Assembly: GCA_900549015.1 (NCBI GenBank)
Contig: URMH01000020.1
Coordinates: 1 to 46,700, forward strand
Direction of reading: 5' to 3'
DNA from: an uncultured Blautia sp.
GTDB taxonomy: Bacteria; Bacillota; Clostridia; Lachnospirales; Lachnospiraceae
Length of the DNA: 46,700 nucleotides
Shown here: positions 30,514 through 38,497 of the stretch, piece after piece
Numbering within the stretch: the first letter of the stretch is position 1
How the letters are laid out: every line of letters starts with the position of its first letter
The notes under the pieces: model-generated
The model's database searches: none
Seen by the model: only the letters and a program-made list of their open reading frames with translations
What the model was told of the DNA's origin: nothing
Made by a program: the position numbers and the translations under genes

Positions 30514-30526
30514 CGAACATAAGTTC
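30514..30526. promoter_or_regulatory. LexA (SOS) box of recA
   Basis: CGAACATAAGTTC contains GAAC-N4-GTTC, the Firmicutes LexA consensus, just downstream of the -10 and over the start site. ACATAAGTT is repeated at 30532-30540, a half-site copy. Confidence 0.85.
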
Positions 30527-30559
30527 ATAAAACATAAGTTTGAAATAAGGAGAAGATAT

Positions 30560-31630
30560 ATGCTGAATGAAGAAAAGCAGAAAGCCCTGGAAGCGGCTTT
30601 GGGACAGATAGAAAAACAGTATGGAAAAGGTTCTATTATGAAACTTGGAGAGCAGGAAGCCAATATGCAGGTAGAGGCAATTCCAACAGGTTCTTTAAGC
30701 CTTGATATTGCTCTTGGTGTCGGCGGTGTTCCAAAAGGACGTATTGTTGAAATCTACGGACCGGAATCAAGCGGTAAGACCACAGTTGCCTTACATATGG
30801 TAGCAGAAGTTCAGAAAAGAGGAGGAATTGCAGGTTTTATCGATGCGGAGCATGCTCTTGACCCTGTATATGCGAGAAATATAGGCGTAGACATTGATAA
30901 TCTTTATATTTCCCAGCCGGACAGCGGAGAACAGGCTCTGGAGATTACAGAAACAATGGTGCGCTCCGGCGCTGTAGATATTGTGATCGTGGACTCTGTT
31001 GCAGCTCTTGTTCCAAAGGCGGAGATCGACGGAGATATGGGTGAGAGCCATGTGGGTCTTCAGGCACGTCTGATGTCACAGGCGCTTCGCAAACTGACTT
31101 CCATTATCAGTAAATCCAACTGTGTGGTTATTTTTATCAATCAGCTTCGTGAGAAGGTAGGAGTGATGTTCGGAAATCCGGAGACAACAACAGGAGGAAG
31201 AGCGCTCAAATTCTATTCTTCTGTCCGCCTTGATGTGCGAAGAGTGGAAACACTGAAGCAGGGCGGAGATATGGTAGGAAACCATACGAGAGTCAAGGTT
31301 GTAAAAAATAAAGTAGCGCCGCCGTTTAAGCAGGCAGAGTTTGACATTATGTTTGGTACCGGTATTTCAAGAGAGGGAGATATTCTCGACCTTGCAGTGG
31401 AATGTTCGATTGTGAATAAGAGCGGTGCGTGGTATGCCTATGAGGGCAATAAAATTGGACAGGGGCGTGAAAATGTCAAGATTTTCCTGAAAGAGCACCC
31501 GGAGATCACAGAAGAAATTGAAAAGAAAGTAAGAATCCATTATCACCTTCTTCCGGACGAAGAGGCTGTGGCAGAAGAAAAGAAAGAAGTTTCAAAAACA
31601 GCGGATAAAGAAGGAAACGAAGAAAAATGA
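30560..31630 (+). CDS. recA: Recombinase RecA
   Basis: 356 residues. It forms ATP-dependent filaments on single-stranded DNA for recombination and SOS induction. N-terminal KALEAALGQIEKQYGKGS; Walker A GPESSGKTT near residue 70; Walker B region IVIVDSVAAL; loop 1 with GESHVGLQARLMSQALRK (partly shown); NQLREKVGVMFGNPETTTGG (loop 2 region); then the C-terminal domain with an acidic, Lys/Glu-rich tail. AAGGAGAAGATAT precedes the ATG. It overlaps recX by four bases and is SOS-controlled through the box at 30514. Confidence 0.99.
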   Translation: MLNEEKQKALEAALGQIEKQYGKGSIMKLGEQEANMQVEAIPTGSLSLDIALGVGGVPKGRIVEIYGPESSGKTTVALHMVAEVQKRGGIAGFIDAEHALDPVYARNIGVDIDNLYISQPDSGEQALEITETMVRSGAVDIVIVDSVAALVPKAEIDGDMGESHVGLQARLMSQALRKLTSIISKSNCVVIFINQLREKVGVMFGNPETTTGGRALKFYSSVRLDVRRVETLKQGGDMVGNHTRVKVVKNKVAPPFKQAEFDIMFGTGISREGDILDLAVECSIVNKSGAWYAYEGNKIGQGRENVKIFLKEHPEITEEIEKKVRIHYHLLPDEEAVAEEKKEVSKTADKEGNEEK

Positions 31631-32118
31631 CGGTTACGGAAGAGATGAAAAAAGCCAGAAGAAAAGCGATGAGCCTTCTGGAGCATATGGACCGTACGGA
31701 AAAGGGCCTGTCTGAGCGTTTGCGCCAGGCAGGTTTTTCAAAAGAAGCAGCAGAGGACGCTATGGAATATGTGCGTTCGTATGGATATATTGATGACGAC
31801 AGATATGCGTTTCATTATATTTCCTGCAGGATACACAGCAAAAGCAGGCAGAAGATCATGGAGGAACTGTACAGAAAGGGCGTAGATCGAAGTGTAGCGG
31901 AATGTGCATGGGAGAGGGCGAAAGAGATTGAGGAACCGGATGAGCAGGAAATTTTAAGAAAAACAGTAGAAAAATACTGTGAAGAAGGAACAAATCTTGA
32001 CGAAAAAGAGATGAATCGTCTTTATGGCAGACTTGCAAGACGGGGATTTAAAAGTACAGATATAGCACATGTTTTGGACGAAATGAATATCCGATGTATT
32101 TTTTTGGAAAATAGATAG
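31627..32118 (+). CDS. recX: RecA regulator RecX
   Basis: 163 residues. It binds RecA filaments and limits their growth. Three-helix repeats are visible: RRKAMSLLEHMDRTEKGLSERLRQAGFS, DAMEYVRSYGYIDDDRYAFHYI and KIMEELYRKGVDRS (each in part), followed by KYCEEGTNLDEKEMNRLYGRLARRGF. It starts within the recA stop (ATGA), so the two are translationally coupled. The recA-recX pairing is common across bacteria and supports the call. Confidence 0.9.
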   Translation: MTVTEEMKKARRKAMSLLEHMDRTEKGLSERLRQAGFSKEAAEDAMEYVRSYGYIDDDRYAFHYISCRIHSKSRQKIMEELYRKGVDRSVAECAWERAKEIEEPDEQEILRKTVEKYCEEGTNLDEKEMNRLYGRLARRGFKSTDIAHVLDEMNIRCIFLENR

Positions 32119-32136
32119 AACAATTCACAGAAAAAC

Positions 32137-32165
32137 TTGACATAAGTACGAAAAACAGATAAACT
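32137..32165 (+). promoter_or_regulatory. rny promoter
   Basis: TTGACA (32137-32142), 17 bases, TAAACT (32160-32165), 48 bases before the GTG start. Confidence 0.75.
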
Positions 32166-32199
32166 TGTATTGTTGTATTTGTACAATGAAAACTAAATA

Positions 32200-32212
32200 A
32201 GGAGGTGCTCCT
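32200..32212 (+). promoter_or_regulatory. Self-pairing Shine-Dalgarno of rny
   Basis: AGGAG (32200-32204), loop GTG, CTCCT (32208-32212) directly abutting the GTG start at 32213. The whole 8-base SD, AGGAGGTG, is complementary to 16S rRNA, and five of its bases can instead pair locally with CTCCT. Confidence 0.55.
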
Positions 32213-33775
32213 GTGACAGGCACAACTATTATTGTTGCAATTGTCGCTGTGGTAGTCGCGTTACTTATTGCGGTTCCTGTTACTTGCAAGGTTGCTGTGG
32301 CAAAAAAGACGCAGGCAGATGCGGAAGTTATTGGTACAGCAGAAGAAAAAGCAAGAAGCATCATAGATGAAGCTCTGAAAACAGCCGAAACTAAAAAAAG
32401 AGAAGCTTTATTGGAAGTAAAGGAAGAATCTCTCCGTACAAAAAATGAACTGGAGAAGGAAACCAAGGAACGTAGAAATGAGCTGCAGAAATATGAAAAG
32501 CGTGTTTTATCAAAAGAGGAATCTGTAGATAAAAAAGCGGAGGCAGTGGAAAAACGCGAAGCAGAATGTACAGTCAGACTTGCAGAATTGCAGAAGAAAG
32601 AAAAAAGAGCAGAAGAACTGGAGCAGAAAGGCGTACAGGAACTGGAAAGAGTTTCCGGTCTTACATCTGATGAAGCAAAGGAAGAGCTGCTGAAATCTGT
32701 GGAAGATGATGTGAAAGTAGATGTTGCACGACTCTACAAAGAACTGGAAAGCAGAGCAAAGGAAGATGCCGGAAAGAAAGCCAAGGAATATGTGGTAAAT
32801 GCCATTCAGAAATGTGCAGTAGACCATGTTTCTGAGACAACCATATCCGTTGTACAGCTTCCGAGCGATGAGATGAAGGGAAGGATCATCGGACGTGAGG
32901 GCCGTAATATCCGTACTCTGGAAACTCTTACAGGTGTAGATCTGATTATTGATGATACTCCGGAAGCAGTTGTGCTTTCCGCATTTGACCCGGTGCGTCG
33001 TGAGGTTGCAAGGGTTGCGCTTGAGAAGCTTATTGTAGATGGACGTATTCATCCGGCAAGAATCGAGGAAATGGTTGAGAAAGCCCAGAGAGAAGTAGAA
33101 GTTCAGATTCGGGAAGAGGGAGAAACTGCGGCGATGGACGTAGGTGTTCATGGAATTCATCCAGAGCTTTTGAAACTTCTGGGACGTATGAAATTCCGTT
33201 CCAGCTATGGACAGAATGCTTTGAAGCACTCTATTGAGGTAGCACAGCTTGCAGGACTTCTTGCAGGCGAGGTTGGTGTGGATGTTCGCATTGCGAAACG
33301 TGCCGGCCTTCTTCATGACATAGGAAAATCTATTGACCATGAGGTGGAAGGTTCTCATATTCAGATAGGTGTAGATCTTTGTAAGAAATATAAAGAATCT
33401 GCCGTTGTGATCAACGCAGTAGCTGCGCATCACGGAGATGTAGAACCGGAATCTCTTGTTGCCTGTATTGTGCAGGCAGCAGATGCAATTTCTGCTGCGA
33501 GACCCGGGGCAAGAAGAGAAACTCTTGAAACATATACAAACCGTCTGAAACAGCTTGAAGACATTGCAAATGAATTTAAGGGAGTAGATAAATCCTTTGC
33601 AATTCAGGCGGGAAGAGAAATTCGAGTGATGGTAGTTCCGGAGCATGTAAGTGATGCCGACATGGTAATTCTTGCAAAAGATATTTCCAGACAGATAGAG
33701 GCAGAGCTTGAATACCCTGGTCAGATTAAAGTGAATGTAATTCGCGAAAGCAGAGCAATCGATTACGCAAGATAA
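32213..33775 (+). CDS. rny: Ribonuclease Y
   Basis: 520 residues. A membrane-tethered endoribonuclease that starts mRNA decay. Residues about 4-24 are the membrane anchor; a long Lys/Glu-rich coiled coil spans about 35-195; the KH domain begins VVQLPSDEMKGRIIGREGRNIRTLE (GREG loop near residue 225); the HD domain has the metal pair in RAGLLHDIGKSIDHEVEGSH and the following AVAAHHGDVEP. The start is GTG with the SD-hairpin described above. It is separated from recX by its own promoter and ends in a terminator. All catalytic residues seem present. Confidence 0.97.
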   Translation: MTGTTIIVAIVAVVVALLIAVPVTCKVAVAKKTQADAEVIGTAEEKARSIIDEALKTAETKKREALLEVKEESLRTKNELEKETKERRNELQKYEKRVLSKEESVDKKAEAVEKREAECTVRLAELQKKEKRAEELEQKGVQELERVSGLTSDEAKEELLKSVEDDVKVDVARLYKELESRAKEDAGKKAKEYVVNAIQKCAVDHVSETTISVVQLPSDEMKGRIIGREGRNIRTLETLTGVDLIIDDTPEAVVLSAFDPVRREVARVALEKLIVDGRIHPARIEEMVEKAQREVEVQIREEGETAAMDVGVHGIHPELLKLLGRMKFRSSYGQNALKHSIEVAQLAGLLAGEVGVDVRIAKRAGLLHDIGKSIDHEVEGSHIQIGVDLCKKYKESAVVINAVAAHHGDVEPESLVACIVQAADAISAARPGARRETLETYTNRLKQLEDIANEFKGVDKSFAIQAGREIRVMVVPEHVSDADMVILAKDISRQIEAELEYPGQIKVNVIRESRAIDYAR

Positions 33776-33780
33776 AAGAA

Positions 33781-33825
33781 AGAGCTGTTATCCAACAGAA
33801 AACTGGTGGATAGCAGTTCTTTTTT
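33781..33825 (+). terminator. Intrinsic terminator after rny
   Basis: AGAGCTGTTATCCA (33781-33794) and TGGATAGCAGTTCT (33807-33820) pair over 14 bp with two G-U pairs, then six T. Confidence 0.9.
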
Positions 33826-33873
33826 GCGTCATAAACGGAGTTTCCCTCACGTAAACTGGTACAGGGTGAGACA

Positions 33874-34476
33874 ATGAAAATAAAAAAATGGAATTTCAGG
33901 ATATTTGAAGGATTTCCGGCAGGCTTTTTATTTCTTTTGGGATTTCTTGCCGGGACGGTTCTTCCAAATCTTGTCTGGAAGGTACAGTGGAAGCAGGAGA
34001 CAATCCATGCGTTCTGCCTTCTGGGAGCTTTTGCGGGGAAAGATGTTGCAGGAAAAGAATATTTTTTTCAGGTTATGGCAGAAAGAGGCGGATGGTTTTT
34101 TATCTGTGCGCTCTGTGGATTTTCCGTATTTGGAGTACCGGTATCCATTCTTGCCATACTGGGAGAAGGGATAAAAACGGGGGCAGTTCTTTCCATGAGC
34201 ATTTTACAGTTTGGATTTGCTGGAGGAGCAGCGGGACTTGCTCTTCTTTTGCCTCATGAAGTGATTTATCTTACCGTGTTTTTTTATTTTATGAGGCAGG
34301 TTTATAATCTGTCGTTAAACTGTTGGAAGGGAAGAGGAATTTTTCCACAGGCGATTTCCGGATATTGTCTTGGATTTCTTAAGTGGGGAGCGCTTTATAT
34401 GGGAGGGATTTTGCTGGAGATTTATGTAAATCCCTGGTTTGTGGAAAAAACTGTAAAATTTCTTGACTTTTTTTAA
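33874..34476 (+). CDS. spoIIM: SpoIIM-like sporulation membrane protein
   Basis: 200 residues, strongly hydrophobic with about five membrane helices (14-30, 86-106, 108-145 in two, 160-185). The middle, GVPVSILAILGEGIKTG with GFAGGAAGLALLLPHEV, has the shape of SpoIIM, which in B. subtilis works with SpoIID and SpoIIP in engulfment. It lies directly upstream of xerD, as spoIIM does near ripX in Bacillus, which supports the call. GGTGAGACA precedes the ATG. The sequence is divergent, so certainty is moderate; another integral stage II protein or an unnamed membrane protein is possible. Confidence 0.6.
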   Translation: MKIKKWNFRIFEGFPAGFLFLLGFLAGTVLPNLVWKVQWKQETIHAFCLLGAFAGKDVAGKEYFFQVMAERGGWFFICALCGFSVFGVPVSILAILGEGIKTGAVLSMSILQFGFAGGAAGLALLLPHEVIYLTVFFYFMRQVYNLSLNCWKGRGIFPQAISGYCLGFLKWGALYMGGILLEIYVNPWFVEKTVKFLDFF

Positions 34477-34566
34477 GAAACATGAGAGAATCATTTGATT
34501 TTATCTGAAATACAAAGTATAATACAGGTACATTTTTAACACAGAAGCAGACGGGAAGTAAAAGAA

Positions 34567-35451
34567 ATGGAAAGAGACATAAGAGAATTTATTGCATATT
34601 TGCATAATACAAAAAAGACTTCTTATAATACAGAAATTTCTTATGAGAGGGATTTAAAAAAAATGTATAATTTTCTGGACGAAAGAGGAATCCGAAATGT
34701 TTCGGATGTAAGAGGGATCGATCTGGAAGCATATATGGATTATATGGAGAGAGAAGAGTTTGCATCCTCTACAATTTCAAGAAGTGTAGCGTCCATGCGC
34801 GCCTTTTTTCAGTTTTTATTTCGTGAAGGAAAAGTAAAGGAAGATCCTTCAGAAGAACTGCGTCCTCCCAAAGTAAAGAAAAAAATGCCGGAAATTCTTT
34901 CTGTGGAGGAAGTAGACCGCCTTCTGGCGCAGCCAAAGAAGAATACGCCGAAAGGACTTCGCGATACTGCCATGCTGGAGCTTTTATATGCAACGGGAAT
35001 GCGGGTCAGCGAGCTGATCCATCTGGAAATAGATGATGTAAATCTTTCGCTTGGGTATGTGACCTGTCATGACAGCGAAAAGGAACGAGTGATTCCTATT
35101 GGAAATGTGAGCCGAAAAGCGTTGGAAAGATATATGGCAGAAGGGCGTCCCGCTTTTGTGCGTCAGAGAGGAGAAAAAATTCTTTTTACGAACTGCTCCG
35201 GGAAAGCCATGAGCCGTCAGGGCTTCTGGAAAGTTTTAAAGGGATATGCAGATGATGCGGGAATTAAAGGAGATATTACGCCGCATACTCTCCGACATTC
35301 TTTTGCAGTACATATGCTTCAAAATGGGGCGGATATAAAAAGCGTACAGGAAATGCTTGGACATTCCGACATTTCCACTACACAGGTGTATTTAAATATG
35401 AATATAAACAGAATGCGAGATGTGTATATGAAAGCACATCCGCGTCATTAA
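34567..35451 (+). CDS. xerD: Site-specific tyrosine recombinase XerD
   Basis: 294 residues. It resolves chromosome dimers at dif with its partner. N-terminal core-binding SAM-like domain 1-85; the catalytic domain has Arg in LYATGMRVSELI, the Lys-bearing beta hairpin region near DSEKERVIPI, HTLRHSFAVH (His, Arg), LGHSDISTTQVY (His, nucleophile Tyr). All five catalytic residues are present. The length and the LLYATGMRVSEL pattern fit the chromosomal XerD group rather than a phage or transposon integrase, and no att site or cargo flanks it. It ends in a bidirectional terminator. Confidence 0.92.
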   Translation: MERDIREFIAYLHNTKKTSYNTEISYERDLKKMYNFLDERGIRNVSDVRGIDLEAYMDYMEREEFASSTISRSVASMRAFFQFLFREGKVKEDPSEELRPPKVKKKMPEILSVEEVDRLLAQPKKNTPKGLRDTAMLELLYATGMRVSELIHLEIDDVNLSLGYVTCHDSEKERVIPIGNVSRKALERYMAEGRPAFVRQRGEKILFTNCSGKAMSRQGFWKVLKGYADDAGIKGDITPHTLRHSFAVHMLQNGADIKSVQEMLGHSDISTTQVYLNMNINRMRDVYMKAHPRH

Positions 35452-35456
35452 AAAGA

Positions 35457-35489
35457 GGGTACAGCCTTGTAAGCTGTACCCGTTTTTTT
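35457..35489. terminator. Bidirectional terminator between xerD and the minus-strand DAHP synthase
   Basis: GGGTACAGC (35457-35465) and GCTGTACCC (35473-35481) form a perfect 9-bp stem followed by G and seven T; the minus strand has CTCTTTTTAA after the stem. The T-run runs into the stop codon of the minus gene. Confidence 0.9.
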
Positions 35490-36519
35490 AACACATTTCT
35501 GCAATGCTGTAAAGAAGACGTTCAGAGTCTTCCCAGCCAAGACATGGATCTGTGATAGATTTTCCGTAAATGTGATTTCCTCCGATTTTCTGGTTTCCGG
35601 ATTCAATGTAGCTTTCGATCATAAGGCCCTTTACGAGACTTTTCAGCTCAGGATCTGCGTTTCGGCTGTGAAGCACCTCTTTTGCGATACGAATCTGCTG
35701 CTCGTACTGTTTGTTGGAGTTGGAGTGGTTTGTATCTACAATGACAGCCGGATTTTTCAGTTCTCTTTCCTGATATTTTTCAAGAAGAAGGCGAAGGTCT
35801 TCATAGTGGTAGTTTGGAATGGCTTCTCCGTGTTTATTTACGGCGCCGCGGAGAATGGTGTGCGCAAGATCGTTTCCGCTTGTTTTTACTTCCCAGCTTC
35901 TGTAAATAAAATGATGACTTCCCTGGGCAGCAGTTACGGAATTAAGCATAACGCTGAAGTCGCCGCTTGTAGGATTTTTCATTCCTGCCGGAATATCCAT
36001 GCCGCTTACTGTAAGGCGGTGCTGCTGGTCTTCGACAGAACGGGCGCCTACTGCCACATAAGAAAGAATATCGGAAAGGTAGCGCCAGTTTTCCGGGTAA
36101 AGCATCTCGTCTGCACAGGTAAAGCCGCTTTCTTTGATGGCACGGATGTGCATTTTTCGTATGGCAACAAGACCTCCCAGCATATCGGGTTTCTTCTCCG
36201 GATCAGGCTGATGTACCATTCCTTTATAGCCCTCGCCTGTTGTGCGCGGTTTGTTTGTGTAAACGCGGGGAATAATGATCACTCTATCTTTGATTTTTTC
36301 CTGTACCCTGCGAAGCCTCAAAAGATAGTCGCAGACAGCGTCTTCGTTATCAGCGGAGCAGGGACCGATGATTGCCAGAAACTTATCTGATTTTCCGGTG
36401 AAAACATCTCGGATCTCTTTGTCTCTCTGTGTTTTTAATGCCTGAATCTCTGCGTCGATGGGATATAGGCTGCGGATTTCTTCAGGTGTAGGTAATTTTT
36501 TTAAAAATTCAAATCCCAT
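35488..36519 (-). CDS. DAHP synthase, class I-alpha (AroFGH type)
   Basis: 343 residues from 36519; the frame continues to 36555 but AAAGGAGAAAAAT fits the ATG at 36519. Same reaction as the enzyme at 18391 but of the enterobacterial-type class: LAIIGPCSADNEDAVCDY, RVYTNKPRTTGEGYKGM, GARSVEDQQHRLTVSGMDIP, NPTSGDFSVMLNSV, VIVDTNHSNSN, and a C-terminal DPCLGWEDSE. This class is usually feedback-inhibited by one aromatic amino acid through its N-terminal extension and beta hairpin. Having both classes allows separate control. A promoter TCGACA-N17-TATAAT precedes it (minus). Confidence 0.94.
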   Translation of the reverse strand: MGFEFLKKLPTPEEIRSLYPIDAEIQALKTQRDKEIRDVFTGKSDKFLAIIGPCSADNEDAVCDYLLRLRRVQEKIKDRVIIIPRVYTNKPRTTGEGYKGMVHQPDPEKKPDMLGGLVAIRKMHIRAIKESGFTCADEMLYPENWRYLSDILSYVAVGARSVEDQQHRLTVSGMDIPAGMKNPTSGDFSVMLNSVTAAQGSHHFIYRSWEVKTSGNDLAHTILRGAVNKHGEAIPNYHYEDLRLLLEKYQERELKNPAVIVDTNHSNSNKQYEQQIRIAKEVLHSRNADPELKSLVKGLMIESYIESGNQKIGGNHIYGKSITDPCLGWEDSERLLYSIAEMC

Positions 36520-36556
36520 ATTTTTCTCCTTTGCAAAACCTTTCTTTTTCGGCAAT

Positions 36557-36585
36557 ATTATAAACGATTCCGTTTCTGTTGTCGA
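36557..36585 (-). promoter_or_regulatory. Promoter of the class I-alpha DAHP synthase
   Basis: On the minus strand TCGACA (36585-36580), 17 bases, TATAAT (36562-36557), 38 bases before the start at 36519. Confidence 0.75.
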
Positions 36586-36596
36586 TAGAAAAATAG

Positions 36597-37907
36597 TTAA
36601 AGGATTTTTCGAAAAGTAAAAAAGTAAAGAAAGGTCCGCATAAGTTCACTGATAAGAATGCCGTAGATATACCCCCTCATTCCAAGAATCGGTATAAAAA
36701 ATATTACAAAAAGAAGCCGGATCAAAATCCCTGTGATGCTGTAAAAAAGACAGAGTCCCGGTTTTCCCATGCCGTTTAAAATGCTGGAAAGGGCAGTGTT
36801 TAAATATAAAAAAGGACACATAAACGACATGGACTGTATGTAGATTCCGGCGGATGAATTTTTAAAAAGAAAAATCCCCATATGATTTCCGAAAAGAAGA
36901 AAAAGAAGAGAGAAAACAGAACCCATAACAAGACAGTACCGGAATACCTTGTTTACAACTTCACGAATGCGTCCGGAATGTCCAAGAGCCTGAAGCTCCG
37001 CTACGGAAGGCATAAGAAGAACGGAGGCGGAGTTTGTAATGGCAGATGGAAAAAGAATCAGAGGAAGAGCCATTCCGGTAAAGATACCATACAGCTCCAG
37101 GGCGTTTTCTTTTGGAAAACCGCAGGAAAGGAGCATTTGGGGGATCAGGATTGTTTCGATTCCACCAAGGACAGTAAGGAGTATACGATTTATGGTAAGG
37201 GGAAGGGAGGTTTCTGTAAGTTCTTTAAAAAGGGGACGTATATTTTTGACTGGGAAAAGAGATTTTGCATATGGGTGAAAATGAAGGGAAAGAGCCAGAA
37301 GAAGAGCCAGGGAGGCGGCAACCTCGCTTGCAAGCGCCCCTCCTGCTGCGATGGCAGGTGTGACTTCTTTTCCTTCCACAGTTAAAATCAGGTACAGCAT
37401 ATAGGTGCTTCCTATACGCACAATCTGTTCCAGAAGCTGAACGGCTGAGGGCAGGACCGTTTGTTTTCGGGCGAAATAATAGCTGTTTACACAGGTATGC
37501 AGGGTGCTTAACGGAAATGTAAAAGCCAGAATTTTAAGAAGGGGAAGCGTACGTCCTTCTTTTAAAATTTCCAGGGCAAAAAAATCTGCATTCACATAAA
37601 GGAGACCGCAACATAAAAAAGAGAGCACAAGAGCAGTTACTGTACCGAGAAAGAAACACTGTCTTGCGCCTTTCTCTTCTTTTAAGGCAATGCGGGAGGC
37701 AGTGAGGCGGGAGATGGCAGTCTGAATGCCGGAGGCAGATACTGCAAGGGCAAGTGTCTGTATTGGCATGGTAAGCTGAACAATGCCAAGTCCCTGGGCA
37801 CCAATGGTGTGTGACAGGAATATTCTATAGAAGAAACCTAAAATCCGGCTTAAAAAACCGGTGCAGGTAAGAATAAAAGTTCCCAGAAGAAAGCGCTTTT
37901 TGGACAT
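36597..37907 (-). CDS. SpoVB-like polysaccharide/lipid flippase (PST/MATE-like)
   Basis: 436 residues from 37907, chosen for GGAG six bases upstream; the frame opens at 38006 inside the divergent promoter region. Twelve or more membrane helices. N-terminal LLGTFILTCTGFLSRILGFFYRIFLS, with TGFLSRILGFFYRI typical of SpoVB/YtgP exporters, and IGAQGLGIVQLTMPIQTLA. Members flip lipid-linked precursors; SpoVB is needed for spore cortex in Bacillus and is sigma-E-controlled. Here CATATATT (minus, about 37937-37930) resembles a sigma-E -10 but no matching -35 was clear. Divergent from iscR. A general exporter role is the alternative. Confidence 0.75.
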   Translation of the reverse strand: MSKKRFLLGTFILTCTGFLSRILGFFYRIFLSHTIGAQGLGIVQLTMPIQTLALAVSASGIQTAISRLTASRIALKEEKGARQCFFLGTVTALVLSFLCCGLLYVNADFFALEILKEGRTLPLLKILAFTFPLSTLHTCVNSYYFARKQTVLPSAVQLLEQIVRIGSTYMLYLILTVEGKEVTPAIAAGGALASEVAASLALLLALSLHFHPYAKSLFPVKNIRPLFKELTETSLPLTINRILLTVLGGIETILIPQMLLSCGFPKENALELYGIFTGMALPLILFPSAITNSASVLLMPSVAELQALGHSGRIREVVNKVFRYCLVMGSVFSLLFLLFGNHMGIFLFKNSSAGIYIQSMSFMCPFLYLNTALSSILNGMGKPGLCLFYSITGILIRLLFVIFFIPILGMRGYIYGILISELMRTFLYFFTFRKIL

Positions 37908-37953
37908 AAAGTCTCCGAAATTCTTTTTTGTCAAATATATGCAGAGAATTGCC

Positions 37954-37982
37954 TTGACAGAACAGGAGAATTCTGTTAGAGT
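37954..37982 (+). promoter_or_regulatory. iscR promoter with embedded operator candidate
   Basis: TTGACA (37954-37959), 17 bases, TAGAGT (37977-37982). Between the hexamers, AACAG (37961-37965) and CTGTT (37973-37977) form an inverted repeat, where a repressor would block polymerase. The first gene downstream encodes an Rrf2/IscR regulator. Confidence 0.6.
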
Positions 37983-38030
37983 AAACATGAAATCCGAGGG
38001 AAACACTGGGAATTAAAAAGAGGTGAGAAC

Positions 38031-38483
38031 ATGAAGCTTTCAACGAGAGCGAGATACGGACTTCGTGCGTTGATTGATTTGGGATTATATAGTGAGACAG
38101 AGGCTGTTTCCATACAGAGCATAGCAACAAGACAGAATATTTCCGTAAGCTATCTGGAACAGCTCATGGCTCTTTTGAAAAAGGCAGGTCTTGTAAAAAG
38201 CATCCGGGGAGCAGGAGGCGGCTACCGTCTTGGAAAACCGGCGCAGGAGATTTCTGTAGGAGAGATCCTCCGTATTCTGGAGGGAGGCCTTGAGGCAGTG
38301 AAATGTCCGGGAAACGCGGAAGACGGAAGCTGTCAGGACGCAGATTTCTGTGTGGCGAAATATGTGTGGAAACGCATTAACGACAGCATTACAGACGCAG
38401 TGGATCATATGACTCTGGGAGAACTTCTGGAGGAAAGCCACAGAATACAGGATAAAAAGAAAAAACAGGACGCCATTATATAA
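38031..38483 (+). CDS. iscR: Rrf2-family regulator, IscR-like
   Basis: 150 residues. The winged helix is STRARYGLRALIDLGLY, SVSYLEQLMALLKKAGLVKSIRGAGGGYRL. Three cysteines (92, 101, 107, CX8CX5C) sit where IscR binds its 2Fe-2S cluster (CX5CX5C in E. coli), so it can probably sense Fe-S status and tune the operon. Acidic and basic tail (KKKKQ). AGGTGAGAAC precedes the ATG. The genes iscS, iscU, mnmA follow. The operator at 37961-37977 suggests autoregulation. Confidence 0.9.
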   Translation: MKLSTRARYGLRALIDLGLYSETEAVSIQSIATRQNISVSYLEQLMALLKKAGLVKSIRGAGGGYRLGKPAQEISVGEILRILEGGLEAVKCPGNAEDGSCQDADFCVAKYVWKRINDSITDAVDHMTLGELLEESHRIQDKKKKQDAII

Positions 38484-38497
38484 GGAGGACGCAAAAA

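Noticed and set aside
32510..33646. A 378-codon open frame on the minus strand opposite rny
   Set aside because: It is the shadow of a well-defined RNase Y gene; its composition (Cys, Phe, Ser, His rich) is typical of antisense reading, it has no ribosome site, and no family is recognisable.
34567..35451. xerD as a mobile-element integrase
   Set aside because: The length, motif spacing and neighbours fit chromosomal XerD; no attachment sites, excisionase or cargo genes flank it.
35572..36390. A 272-codon plus-strand frame opposite the class I-alpha DAHP synthase
   Set aside because: Shadow of a gene with complete motifs; no ribosome site and implausible composition.
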